Shown one piece after another: positions 1 through 8,665 of a stretch of 64,000 nt of DNA (positions are counted from its first letter, which is position 1; each line of letters starts with the position of its first letter). The DNA is from Pseudomonas sp. WN033 (lineage in GTDB: Bacteria; Pseudomonadota; Gammaproteobacteria; Pseudomonadales; Pseudomonadaceae): the NCBI GenBank assembly GCA_002287035.1, contig NSKG01000005.1:124001-188000 (forward strand). The letters run 5' to 3'. The translations under genes and the position numbers were made by a program. Below the pieces are notes generated by a model. The model saw only the letters and a program-made list of their open reading frames with translations. It was not told where the DNA came from and did not search any database.

Positions 1-883
1 TCCACTCAGGGCGCAACTTCACCCGCTCCGGCTGCTCCAGGGCAGTGCGCACCTGCTCAAGCATACGCCCCTTGTCAGCTCCAAGCACACCCTTGAGCAC
101 CAGGTAATTGGAAGCATGGTCACTGCGAAACACCGTGCTGTCCAGCTCCAGAGTCTGCAGGAAGGTCAGCATCTCGCGGAACAGTCCCTGCTGATCGAGC
201 GGTTGGAAGTCGGCATAGCGCTCCTTGAAGCGCTCCATACCCTGGGGGAAGCTGACCACCAGAGTGGACAGGTATTCAGGCTGGGTTTCATTCATCAGTT
301 CGGCCGAGTGCCGAGCGTGCTGGTCACTCAGGCTTTGCCCACCCAGACCGTTGAGGATCATCACCGAACGCTGAATACCGGCATCGCCAGCCTTGATCAG
401 CGCCTCACTGGTAGAAGCCCGGGTTTCGCCTTTGTTGACTCGCTCCAGCACCTGATCATCGCCGGACTCGGCCCCGACATACAGCATCGCCAACCCTGCT
501 TCGCGCAGCTCGCTCAGCTCAGCCACAGACTTGCGCTTGAGGTTGCGCGGCAAGCAGTAGGAAGTTACCCGGTTGACCTCGGGCATATGCTGGCGGATCG
601 CTTCAAGGATGCGCAACAGGCGATGGGTAGGCAGCACCATGGCGTCGCCATCGGCCAGAAATACCCGCTGCACCAGCAACTGTTCACCACAGCGCTGAAT
701 TTCCTCCAGCACCTCGGCCTCATCACGAGCCCGAAATTTCTTCTGCGGCGCGGTGTACATTTCGCAGAACGTACATTTGTTCCAGGAACAGCCGTTGGTG
801 ACCGGCAGAATCAGTGAGTGGGCTTCGCTGGGAGGTCTGAATACCGGTTCGATATAGCTGACGGGAAACGGCTGTGCGGCCAT
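1..883 (-). CDS. Radical SAM protein, 3' end beyond window
   Basis: The gene reads leftward and runs off the window, so only about 294 N-terminal residues are present. A cysteine cluster in the arrangement C-x4-C-x2-C (C32, C37, C40, motif GCSWNKCTFC) is the expected ligand set for the [4Fe-4S] cluster that cleaves S-adenosylmethionine. It is followed by a TIM-barrel-like stretch containing LYVGAESG and NKGETRAS. The start is ATG at 883, with GGAGT a few bases upstream. The family (COG1032-like) covers many reactions and I cannot name the substrate. The divergent neighbour is an esterase gene and gives no functional clue. Confidence 0.8.
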   Translation of the reverse strand, partial: MAAQPFPVSYIEPVFRPPSEAHSLILPVTNGCSWNKCTFCEMYTAPQKKFRARDEAEVLEEIQRCGEQLLVQRVFLADGDAMVLPTHRLLRILEAIRQHMPEVNRVTSYCLPRNLKRKSVAELSELREAGLAMLYVGAESGDDQVLERVNKGETRASTSEALIKAGDAGIQRSVMILNGLGGQSLSDQHARHSAELMNETQPEYLSTLVVSFPQGMERFKERYADFQPLDQQGLFREMLTFLQTLELDSTVFRSDHASNYLVLKGVLGADKGRMLEQVRTALEQPERVKLRPEW

Positions 884-1097
884 GGAGTACTCCTGAAAAC
901 AACGCCTGAGTCCAGAGCGGCTCGGATTCGAACGCGCCAGTCTAAACGATGTAGCAGCAAAATGGGATCACCCATCTCCGGGTCTGACAGCGCCATGTGA
1001 AGCAATTAGCATTTATGCCTCGCAAGCCTTCCAAACAAAGATAAAGACTCAGGAAGCGCGATTCACTACAACCGTATGCGCATGGGGAACCAGAATA

Positions 1098-2759
1098 ATG
1101 ACAACAAACTGCGCCCGCCCGGGCTTCATCCTGACCAGCCTTTCAGCGCTGATCGTCGCCGCCAGCCTAAGTGGCTGCCTGTCCAGCTCAGGCTCAAGCT
1201 CCAGAGCCACAGAGCCGGAAGCCAACCCGTTGCTGGCCAGCACCAGTGAAGGTGACATTCAGGGTATCGCACTCAACGGTATGCGGGTATTTCGTGGAAT
1301 ACCCTACGCCGCCGCACCGGTCGGCGAGCTACGCCTGGCTCCCACTCAGCCTGCTGCGCAGCGTGATGCCGTGCTGGAACTGAGCGAAGAGTTCGGCGCC
1401 ATGTGCCCGCAGACCAGCCTGCTGACCGGACAGCCGCAGGGTGATGAAGACTGCCTGTTCCTGAATGTTTACACCCCTGACCAGGCTGAAGATCTGCCAG
1501 TGATGGTCTGGATCCATGGTGGCGCCTTCGTATTTGGCGATGGCGGCGGCGAGTATGATCCCACCCGCCTGGTCCAGCAGGACGTAGTTGTCGTTACCCT
1601 CAATTATCGGCTTGGCAACCTTGGTTTCATGGCACACCCATCACTGGAGTCCGATGGTGGCAACTTCGGCCTGATGGACCAGCAGCAAGCCCTGCGCTGG
1701 GTCAAGCAGAACATCCAGGCCTTTGGCGGCGACCCGGACAACGTGACCATTTTCGGTGAGTCAGCTGGTGGCCACAGCGTCATGAGTCATGTGGTTTCAC
1801 CACGTGCGCAAGAGGAAGAACTGTTCCACAAGGCCATCGTACAGAGCGGTTCCTACGCGCCCTTCCAGGTACCTAAGGTAGCCGCCCAGTTTGGCGGTGT
1901 GCAAATTGCCAATGCCCTGGGCTGCGACGACCTGGCAACCGCTGCTGACTGCCTGCGAGCTTTGCCGGTTCCAGCGCTGCTGGCAGCCCAGGGTTCGCAA
2001 AGCATGCCTAGCGTAGACCCGGATAGCGACCTGCTGCCGCTGTCGATCATGGCCGCGCTGCAAACCGGCCAGTTCAATACCAACCTGGACATGATGATCG
2101 GCAGCAATCAGAACGAAGGCACCCTGTTCATTGCCCTTGATGAGCTTGGTGGCCCGTCGCTGGAAACACTGGGCGAGGCGGAATACCGTAGCCGGGTAAG
2201 CAACTTTTTTGCGCCATACCAGGCCAGCGTACCCTACGATGACGATCAGATCGCCAGCGATTATCTGGGGTTCTATGCCGGTGAAAGCGCCCCGCTCTCC
2301 GCCGCCCTGTCTGCCATCTGGACCGACTTCATGTTCGCCTGTAACAGCAGCCTGCACGCCGGTACCTTCGCTGCTCAGGGCATGAACACCTTCAAGTATT
2401 GGTTCCGCGATGAAAACGCTCCCTGGACCCTGGTCAGCCCGGCCCTGGTGAGCTTCGACATGGGTGCCACCCATGCCGGTGAGATTCCCTATGTGCTCTA
2501 CCCACAAGAGCTGATGCGCGAGCGTTACACCGGCACTGATGAGGAGGTCGACAACCTGGCCAGCCTGATGGTCGATTACTGGACATCGTTTGCCAAGTTC
2601 GGCGATCCCAACACCAGCGACGGGGTCGCTCCTGCCTGGCCGCAAGCGGCCGACAATCAATATCTGGTACTTGATCCGCCACAACCGGCCAGCACCAGCG
2701 CCCTGACCTTCCTCGGCTATCACCGCTGCGGTTACTGGGCCAACCCGCCACTCCTCTGA
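1098..2759 (+). CDS. Type-B carboxylesterase, predicted lipoprotein
   Basis: This 553-residue protein has the whole carboxylesterase type-B fold. The nucleophile elbow is GESAGG (Ser222), the oxyanion-hole motif HGGAF lies at about 140-144, and a C-terminal GATHAGEIPYV stretch probably supplies the catalytic His. The N-terminus is a hydrophobic signal ending in the lipobox LSGC with Cys27, followed by a Ser-rich linker, so it is probably anchored in the membrane or exposed outside the cell. It would hydrolyse carboxylic esters, but the natural substrate cannot be read from sequence. It stands alone between a divergent radical SAM gene and a convergent amidohydrolase. No strong ribosome binding site precedes the ATG at 1098. 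Confidence 0.88.
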   Translation: MTTNCARPGFILTSLSALIVAASLSGCLSSSGSSSRATEPEANPLLASTSEGDIQGIALNGMRVFRGIPYAAAPVGELRLAPTQPAAQRDAVLELSEEFGAMCPQTSLLTGQPQGDEDCLFLNVYTPDQAEDLPVMVWIHGGAFVFGDGGGEYDPTRLVQQDVVVVTLNYRLGNLGFMAHPSLESDGGNFGLMDQQQALRWVKQNIQAFGGDPDNVTIFGESAGGHSVMSHVVSPRAQEEELFHKAIVQSGSYAPFQVPKVAAQFGGVQIANALGCDDLATAADCLRALPVPALLAAQGSQSMPSVDPDSDLLPLSIMAALQTGQFNTNLDMMIGSNQNEGTLFIALDELGGPSLETLGEAEYRSRVSNFFAPYQASVPYDDDQIASDYLGFYAGESAPLSAALSAIWTDFMFACNSSLHAGTFAAQGMNTFKYWFRDENAPWTLVSPALVSFDMGATHAGEIPYVLYPQELMRERYTGTDEEVDNLASLMVDYWTSFAKFGDPNTSDGVAPAWPQAADNQYLVLDPPQPASTSALTFLGYHRCGYWANPPLL

Positions 2760-2800
2760 CCAGCGACCTGAACCAGTGTCGGCGCCAGCCGGCGCTGGTC

Positions 2801-3814
2801 TCAGTCCAGCTCCTGACGAACAGCTTCGGGCAGGATCGCTACGAAATTATCCCGCGCCACCTGGTGCGCAACCGATTCTGGTAAAGCATCCAGGAACGGG
2901 TCGAAAGCCTGCAGATGATTGCCGAGGTTGCCAAACCGCCCAACCACATCCGAACCGATCATGAAACGCTCTGGGAAACGCTCGACCAAGGCCACCCAGT
3001 CTGGATCTGGTGTCCCCTGCTCGTCGAGCAGATACGGCTCGAGCATGGTCCAGGACAGGTCGATATACAGGTTCTGGTAGGTCGACAGCAGCCGTTCAAG
3101 CTGCGGCAACAGGAACTCCAGATACTCCTGATGGCGATGAATTTCCATGCTGGTACCGGCATGCGCCCAGATGAAACGGACGTCAGGGTGCTCAGCAAGC
3201 GGCTCTTCTATTTCCTGTAAATACAGCGGGTTGCGCTCACGTTTTGAAGTAATGTTGCTATGTATCATCACCGGCAGATCATGTTCGGCGGCCAGATGGT
3301 AAACCCGATTCAAGGCTGCGCTGTTGGCCCGTGGCGGCTCGCCATGGGTCAATGCAGTCAGGTCATCATGACGGGTAAAGATTTCACCGATCCCGTGCCA
3401 CAACCCGGGATCACGCTCCAGCAGCCGACGGATATGCGCGGCGGCATTTTTGTCGCTGGGGTTGAAACCCGAGATGAACGGATGGAAATGTCGGCGCTGC
3501 TCGGCACTCAGGCCCTTGAGCGCATCGGCGATCAGGTAGTCGGTAGCGCTGTACCAATAGACCGGAGCATCATCCCCGGCATAGTAGCGCGGGCGCTTGG
3601 GCTCATTCTCGTGCCACATTTTGGCGACCGGGATGCCCGACAGCATTACATGATCGATCTGCCTGGCCTGCATTTCCTTGAGCAGGCGTTCCATACCGGC
3701 GGATTTCTGGAAGAAGTCAACATAGTGCAGATGGGCGTCACTGTAGCGGTACTCTCTGGCCTGAGCCGGCAGCGCCAGCAATGCGCAGAGTGCATACAGG
3801 ATAAAGCGGGCCAC
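2801..3814 (-). CDS. Exported amidohydrolase-2 family metal-dependent hydrolase
   Basis: This 337-residue protein begins with a signal peptide (hydrophobic residues 3-17, cleavage near AQA at 17-19), so it should act in the periplasm. The mature part looks like an amidohydrolase-2 TIM barrel: the metal motif DAHLH (H28, H30) opens it, and IHSN, WAHAG and GSDVVG follow in the usual order for the remaining metal ligands. The start codon is GTG at 3814, preceded by AGAGGAG. The substrate is unknown; relatives act on amides, lactones or decarboxylate aromatic acids. It converges on the esterase gene. Periplasmic export is unusual for this family and is the main point of interest. Confidence 0.82.
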   Translation of the reverse strand: MARFILYALCALLALPAQAREYRYSDAHLHYVDFFQKSAGMERLLKEMQARQIDHVMLSGIPVAKMWHENEPKRPRYYAGDDAPVYWYSATDYLIADALKGLSAEQRRHFHPFISGFNPSDKNAAAHIRRLLERDPGLWHGIGEIFTRHDDLTALTHGEPPRANSAALNRVYHLAAEHDLPVMIHSNITSKRERNPLYLQEIEEPLAEHPDVRFIWAHAGTSMEIHRHQEYLEFLLPQLERLLSTYQNLYIDLSWTMLEPYLLDEQGTPDPDWVALVERFPERFMIGSDVVGRFGNLGNHLQAFDPFLDALPESVAHQVARDNFVAILPEAVRQELD

Positions 3815-3871
3815 GGTATATCTCCTCTATCACTGGCAGACACACCATAGACCCGCTGTATTGTGCAGGGT

Positions 3872-4525
3872 TCAGACTTTTGCTGGAGCGCCGCCTTCGC
3901 CTTCCTTGCGGCGCTTGAACTTGTTGCCCATGCGCACCCCGACATCCATCAGAAACTGCATGTAGCCTTCCGGATCGCCGATCTCCTCACGCCAGAATGG
4001 CGAGTGATACATGGCCATCGCGCCGTGGACCAGAGCCCAGGCAGCGCAATAGTGGAAATACGGTGGTACGTCTTCCAGCGAACCTTCATCAATGCGCAGC
4101 TGGATCACCCCTTTGAGGTGATTGAAGTTGGAGGCGCGGATCTGGTGCAACTGCTCGACCAGTTCCGGCAACTGATTGGCCTTGACCACCTTTTCTTCCA
4201 GCCGGTCAAACAACCGATAGCGCTCGGGGTCGCTCATCCGGAAGGCGAAGTATTCACGCGGCAGTGCCGCCTTGTCCTTGATAAAGGCATCGGAGTGCAG
4301 CAGCTCGGCCAGGTCACGCTCATAGTCCAGCATCAGGCGCAGATAAATCTCGGCCTTGGACTTGAAGTGCTTGTAGATGGTGCCTTTGCCGATACCGACT
4401 TCGTCGGCGATCATCTCGACGGTGACGCTATCCTCTCCCTGTTCGAGGAAAAGACGCAGTGAGGTGTCGAGAATTTCCTGTTCACGGCGGCGAAATTCGC
4501 GCACCTTGCGTGATTCTTTCTGCAT
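3872..4525 (-). CDS. TetR-family transcriptional regulator
   Basis: The protein has a typical TetR helix-turn-helix at its N-terminus (VTVEMIADEVGIGKGTIYKHF, about residues 30-50) and a divergent C-terminal ligand domain. I chose ATG 4525 (217 residues) because CAGGT lies seven bases upstream; longer forms starting at 4543 or 4561 are possible but have no ribosome binding site. It lies just downstream of the polyamine-type ABC genes on the same strand, separated by 95 bases that contain two direct repeats, so it probably has its own promoter. Control of the transporter or of the neighbouring amidohydrolase is plausible but unproven. Its ligand is unknown. Confidence 0.85.
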   Translation of the reverse strand: MQKESRKVREFRRREQEILDTSLRLFLEQGEDSVTVEMIADEVGIGKGTIYKHFKSKAEIYLRLMLDYERDLAELLHSDAFIKDKAALPREYFAFRMSDPERYRLFDRLEEKVVKANQLPELVEQLHQIRASNFNHLKGVIQLRIDEGSLEDVPPYFHYCAAWALVHGAMAMYHSPFWREEIGDPEGYMQFLMDVGVRMGNKFKRRKEGEGGAPAKV

Positions 4526-4571
4526 TGATGTACCTGAATCCATAACGGCAAAGTGCATCATTATGCCAACT

Positions 4572-4610
4572 AAATGACCGATTGCACATTGTTGGTAACA
4601 AAAATGACCG
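4572..4610. promoter_or_regulatory. Direct repeats upstream of the TetR gene, possible operator
   Basis: The nonamer AAATGACCG occurs at 4572-4580 and again at 4602-4610, exactly 30 bases apart, in the leader of the TetR gene. On the coding strand the second copy is part of GGTCATTTTTGTTACC, an imperfect inverted repeat of GGTCA and TTACC. TetR regulators often bind near their own promoter, so this may be an autoregulatory site. This is inference from position and repetition only. Confidence 0.3.
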
Positions 4611-4620
4611 TTAGGGTCTG

Positions 4621-5469
4621 CTAAGGCCTGCGCTGAACCCAGATGCTGATCAGCGCCAGCAACATTGAGCCCAGCATCAGCAGCAAGGACACGGCATTGA
4701 GGACAGGGGTCGCTCCCTCACGCAGCCGACTGAACAACGTGATGGTCAGCGGCGCATCGGAGCCGACCAGCATCAAGGTGGTGTTGAAGTTCTCGAACGA
4801 CATCAAAAAACACACCAGCGCTGCACCAATGATTGCCGGCGCCAAAAATGGCAGTGTCACGGTCAATACGGCCACCAGCGGCGTAGCCCCCAGATTACGG
4901 GCGGCCTCTTCCAGTTGCAGGTCAAAGGTCCGTAGCCGGGCGGCAATCACCAAGGTGGCTATGGTAGTCAAAAAAGCAAATTGCCCCAGCACCACCAGCA
5001 GCAACCCGGGGCGCAGCATGTCCAGTTCAAGATCATGGTTGAAGTCAAAGTAGTTGGCGATGCTGCTGGCAAACACCAGAATCGAGATGCCCAGAATCAC
5101 TCCGGGAATCACCAGCGGCAACAACATCAGGATGAACAGCAGGTTTTTGCCCGGGAACTGATGGCGCTCGAACAGAAAGGCATTGAGCGTGGCCAGACTG
5201 ATTGACGCCAGCGTCACCCAACTGGCTACCCAGGCGCTGGTGCCGATGCTACGCAGAATCGGCCGGTCATCGAACAGGCCGATCCGGCCGCTACCGGAAA
5301 AGAACCAGTCCAGGGTAAAGCCTTGCCAGGGCAAGGCCGGAAAGCGGCTGTCATTGAAGGCAAACACCGCCACCACCAGCAAAGGCGCGGCCAGATAAAT
5401 GAAGAAGGCCACGACATAAGCTGCGTAAATCCAGCGAAACCGGCGGCTCAGGGGCAAGGAGGCGATCAT
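4621..5469 (-). CDS. Polyamine-type ABC transporter permease (PotC/PotI-like)
   Basis: This 282-residue inner-membrane protein has about six hydrophobic helices and the EAA loop typical of ABC importer permeases (LEEAARNLGA, about residues 185-194), which docks on the ATPase. It is last in the order binding protein, ATPase, permease, permease, the same content as PotFGHI or PotABCD systems. The start ATG at 5469 lies three bases from the stop of the preceding permease, indicating translational coupling. Together the two permeases would form the channel for putrescine, spermidine or a related cation. The exact substrate cannot be decided from sequence. Confidence 0.87.
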   Translation of the reverse strand: MIASLPLSRRFRWIYAAYVVAFFIYLAAPLLVVAVFAFNDSRFPALPWQGFTLDWFFSGSGRIGLFDDRPILRSIGTSAWVASWVTLASISLATLNAFLFERHQFPGKNLLFILMLLPLVIPGVILGISILVFASSIANYFDFNHDLELDMLRPGLLLVVLGQFAFLTTIATLVIAARLRTFDLQLEEAARNLGATPLVAVLTVTLPFLAPAIIGAALVCFLMSFENFNTTLMLVGSDAPLTITLFSRLREGATPVLNAVSLLLMLGSMLLALISIWVQRRP

Positions 5470-5472
5470 GCT

Positions 5473-6330
5473 TCACCTCATGGTCTGGCTAAACGACTGG
5501 CCACTGAGCTTGAGCCCGAGCCAGACGATAAGCGAAGACAAGAACAGCAGCAGCACGCCGAAAGCGGCGCCCTGCTCCCAGTTAAAGCGAGTGATGAACT
5601 GGGTAAAGATCTGTTCGGTGAACCACAGGCTGTCCTTGCCGCCGAGCAGAACCGGCGTCAGGTAATTGCCCAGCGTCAACATGAACACCACGATGCAGCC
5701 AGAGACGATGCCGGGCATGGCATGTGGAATGATGATGTCGCGCCAGACACTCAGGTGATTACCGCCTAGGTCATAGGCGGCCTCCACCAGGCTGTTGTCG
5801 AGGCTGTCCAGAGTCGTCACCAGCGGCACGACCATAAACAGCATCGAGGCATAGATCAGCCCAACCATGATCGCCACATCGTTGTAGAGCATTTCAACCG
5901 GCCCACTGGCCAACCCCAGCCATTGCAACAGGCCGCTGATCACACCGCTTTCACGCAGCAGGATCATCCAGCCATAGGTGCGTACCAGCTCACTGACCCA
6001 GAACGGCACCAGGCAGGCGAGAAACAGCGTGGTACGGGCACGGCCACGTACCAGCTTGGCGATATACCAGGCAACCGGCAAGGCGATCACCAGGGTCAGG
6101 AAGGTGGCCAGAATCGACATCAGCGCCGTGCGCAGAAAGGTGCGCCAGTATAAGGATTCGCTGAAGAAGGCCTGATAGTGCATCCAGCTGAAACGGTATT
6201 CACCGAACGCTATCCGCTCACGCAGTGACACTGTCAACATGTCCAGATGCGGCAGCAGGATCAACAGCAATAGCCACAACAGCAGCGGCAGCATCAACAG
6301 CAGCGTTCCCAGACGCCAAGTGCCGCGCAT
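5473..6330 (-). CDS. Polyamine-type ABC transporter permease (PotB/PotH-like)
   Basis: This 285-residue membrane protein opens with a long hydrophobic helix (residues about 8-28, very Leu-rich) and has further helices plus the EAA loop VEAAYDLGGN, the contact site for the ATP-binding subunit. It belongs to the PotB/PotH permease family and would pair with the adjacent PotC-like permease. Its ATG at 6330 is two bases past the stop of the ATPase gene, so the operon is tightly packed. Nothing looks truncated or frameshifted. Confidence 0.87.
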   Translation of the reverse strand: MRGTWRLGTLLLMLPLLLWLLLLILLPHLDMLTVSLRERIAFGEYRFSWMHYQAFFSESLYWRTFLRTALMSILATFLTLVIALPVAWYIAKLVRGRARTTLFLACLVPFWVSELVRTYGWMILLRESGVISGLLQWLGLASGPVEMLYNDVAIMVGLIYASMLFMVVPLVTTLDSLDNSLVEAAYDLGGNHLSVWRDIIIPHAMPGIVSGCIVVFMLTLGNYLTPVLLGGKDSLWFTEQIFTQFITRFNWEQGAAFGVLLLFLSSLIVWLGLKLSGQSFSQTMR

Positions 6331-6332
6331 GT

Positions 6333-7448
6333 TCAGGCTCCGGTCTCGGGGAAATACAGCCCCTGATCGGCAGCCCAGCCCAACGTCAGCAAATCGCCTG
6401 GACGCAGCCGGGCGTAAGCCGGGGTCTGAGGCAAGCGTACGGTCAGGTTCAGGGGTTGGCTACCCGTCGCCACACTGACTTCGATCCGGCTGTTGGCTCC
6501 ATCGAACAACAGGGTCTCCACCCGCGCGGACAGACGGTTATCCAGCTCACAGGGCATGTCCGGCAAGCAGGCGACAATGCTTTCCGGGCGCACGAACAGA
6601 CTGGCCTGGTTACCAGGCGCTACCGGCGCAGTGGCCGCCCGGGCCTTGACCCGCAACCCACCAGCCAGCTCCAGCTCCGCATGCGGACCGGCCTGAAGCA
6701 GACGCGCAGCCATGCGATTGCTGTCGCCAACGAAGCCCGCGACAAACGGCGTTTGCGGGTTGTAGTACAGTCCCTGGGGACTATCGACTTGCTCGAACCG
6801 GCCCTGGTTCATCACCGCCACCTGATCCGACATCACCAGCGCCTCGGACTGGTCGTGGGTAATGTAGATAAAGGTGGTGCCGAAGGTTTGCTGCAACTGC
6901 TTGAGCTCCACCTTCATCTGTTCACGCAGTTTCAGATCCAGCGCCCCAAGCGGCTCATCGAGCAACAGCACCGCTGGCTCAAGCACCAGACAGCGGGCAA
7001 TCGCAATCCGCTGTTTCTGGCCACCGGACAACTGCTCGGGCTTCTTGTCGCCGCTGTCGGGCAGACCTACCCGCTCCAGCACATCCGCCACCCGGCGCCG
7101 AATTTCCTCACGGGCAGTCCCTCGGCGCTTGAGCCCATAGGCGACGTTGTCAGCCACGCTCATCATTGGGAACAGCGCCAGGTGCTGAAATACCATGTTC
7201 AGCGGCCGCCGATTGGGCGCAATCCCCAGCATCGAACGACCCTTGATCCGGATGTCGCCACTATCGGGTTCAAGAAACCCGGCCAGCATGCGCAGCAGCG
7301 TGGTCTTGCCGCAGCCGGAAGGCCCGAGTATCGAGAAAAACGAACCGGCAGGAATTTGAAAGGAAACGCCGTCCACCGCCTGATGGCCGGCAAACCGTTT
7401 GCAGACCTCCTGGCATTCGAGGTCAAAGGGCTGATTGCCTGATGTCAT
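6333..7448 (-). CDS. Polyamine-type ABC transporter ATP-binding protein (PotA/PotG-like)
   Basis: This 371-residue cytoplasmic ATPase has Walker A GPSGCGKTT near residue 40, the signature LSGGQKQRIAIAR, Walker B VLLLDEP and the H-loop ITHDQSEAL. A C-terminal TOBE-like regulatory domain follows (about residues 280-365). Its length and architecture match the PotA/PotG family of spermidine and putrescine importers. It lies between the binding protein gene upstream and two permease genes downstream, all leftward, completing one import system. Confidence 0.9.
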   Translation of the reverse strand: MTSGNQPFDLECQEVCKRFAGHQAVDGVSFQIPAGSFFSILGPSGCGKTTLLRMLAGFLEPDSGDIRIKGRSMLGIAPNRRPLNMVFQHLALFPMMSVADNVAYGLKRRGTAREEIRRRVADVLERVGLPDSGDKKPEQLSGGQKQRIAIARCLVLEPAVLLLDEPLGALDLKLREQMKVELKQLQQTFGTTFIYITHDQSEALVMSDQVAVMNQGRFEQVDSPQGLYYNPQTPFVAGFVGDSNRMAARLLQAGPHAELELAGGLRVKARAATAPVAPGNQASLFVRPESIVACLPDMPCELDNRLSARVETLLFDGANSRIEVSVATGSQPLNLTVRLPQTPAYARLRPGDLLTLGWAADQGLYFPETGA

Positions 7449-7512
7449 GAACTACCCTGGCTGCAACTGGAGACCACGGCCCCGGTCGAACGACCGGAGC
7501 CCCGTATTCACT

Positions 7513-8571
7513 TCAGCGAGCCTGAACCCGGTCAAGAATTCGCCCTTCAAACGCCTCAAGCCCCGGTGGTACCGGCGGATACCACTTGATGTTATCCAGC
7601 GCCTGTTGGTCGAAGCTGTCCTGGAAACTGGCCTTGAGCTGTTCGTTGACGAACTCTTCGGAGCCCTTGGATGCGGTAAAATTGCCAGCCGACTCGGTGA
7701 TCCGCGCTGCGATATCCGGGCGCATCACGAAGTTGATCCATTGATAGGCAGCGTCATCGTTACGGCCCCGGCGCGGCAACACAAAGGTATCGATCCAGCC
7801 CAGCGCGCCACTGCTGGGCGCGACAAAATGAATCGCTGGGTTTTCTGCCTGGAGCTTCCAGCCGCCGGCATCCCAGCCCTTGGCCGCCACTACCTCGCCG
7901 GAAGCGACCAGATTGATCAGTTCATCACCACCACTCCAGTAAGCCTTGACGTTGGGTTTGCAGGCGACCAGTTGCTGTTCAACCTTTTGCATGATTTGCT
8001 CGTAACGCGGCATGTCGGCATAGGCGGCGAACGGGTCCTCGCCCATCGAGAAGGCCATGCCGATCAGAATCGGCCGCCGCAAGCGATAGGACACCCGGCC
8101 AGCCAGCTCAGGCTTGCACAGATCAGCGAAATCCTTGACCTGATCAGCTACGCTGTCATGCACAATCAGCCCGGTGGTGCCCCAGACATGAGGTACGCCG
8201 TAGACTTCATCGGCAATGGCGGTATTGCTTTTGGTCGCCTCAAGCATGGACTCGATGAACAGGCTGGTGTCGATCTTCGACAGGTCCATCGGCTTATAGA
8301 TGCGGTACTCCTGTTGCGCGCTGGTTACCCGGTCCTGACTGGGCTGAGCCAGATCGAAGCCGGAGCCACCAGTGGCCCGCAACTTGGAAATCATGTCTTC
8401 ATTATTGGAGAGTGTCACCAGAACCTTGATACCGGTCTCGCGCTCAAACTCGCTGACCACGTCTTCCGGGGCATAGCCACCCCAGGTCAACAACCGCAAC
8501 TCCGAGGCCATCGCGCCCAGTGGCAGGCACAATCCCAGCACGGCAGGTAACAAAAGCTGCTTGATTGGCAT
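7513..8571 (-). CDS. Periplasmic spermidine/putrescine-type substrate-binding protein
   Basis: This 352-residue protein starts with a signal peptide (cleavage near AMA-SELRLL at about 22) and then LLTWGGYAPEDVVSEFE, the characteristic opening of PotD/PotF-type binding proteins. It should capture the substrate in the periplasm and deliver it to the two permeases. It is first in the leftward operon, 64 bases before the ATPase gene, and its start is 94 bases from the divergent aminotransferase. Family members also bind other small cations, so polyamine uptake is the best guess rather than proven. The divergent promoter region (8572-8665) shows no operator I can name. Confidence 0.87.
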   Translation of the reverse strand: MPIKQLLLPAVLGLCLPLGAMASELRLLTWGGYAPEDVVSEFERETGIKVLVTLSNNEDMISKLRATGGSGFDLAQPSQDRVTSAQQEYRIYKPMDLSKIDTSLFIESMLEATKSNTAIADEVYGVPHVWGTTGLIVHDSVADQVKDFADLCKPELAGRVSYRLRRPILIGMAFSMGEDPFAAYADMPRYEQIMQKVEQQLVACKPNVKAYWSGGDELINLVASGEVVAAKGWDAGGWKLQAENPAIHFVAPSSGALGWIDTFVLPRRGRNDDAAYQWINFVMRPDIAARITESAGNFTASKGSEEFVNEQLKASFQDSFDQQALDNIKWYPPVPPGLEAFEGRILDRVQAR

Positions 8572-8665
8572 AAACGCATCCTTGTTCTGTTAAGGTGATA
8601 CAACCAAATTAGGTCAGACCCATGACAGTATAGTTACCGTCCTGCACTTTGCCCGGAGCCATTCA

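Noticed and set aside
116-817. Rightward open frame of 233 codons
   Set aside because: It lies antisense to the radical SAM gene, which has an Fe-S cysteine motif and a ribosome binding site; the rightward frame has no domain.
2758-2800. Inverted repeat GACCAGCG/CGCTGGTC between esterase and amidohydrolase
   Set aside because: The stem is short, the loop is long and there is no T run, so I cannot support a terminator.
6225-7442. Rightward open frame of 405 codons
   Set aside because: It is antisense to the ABC ATPase gene with complete Walker motifs; composition is that of a shadow frame.
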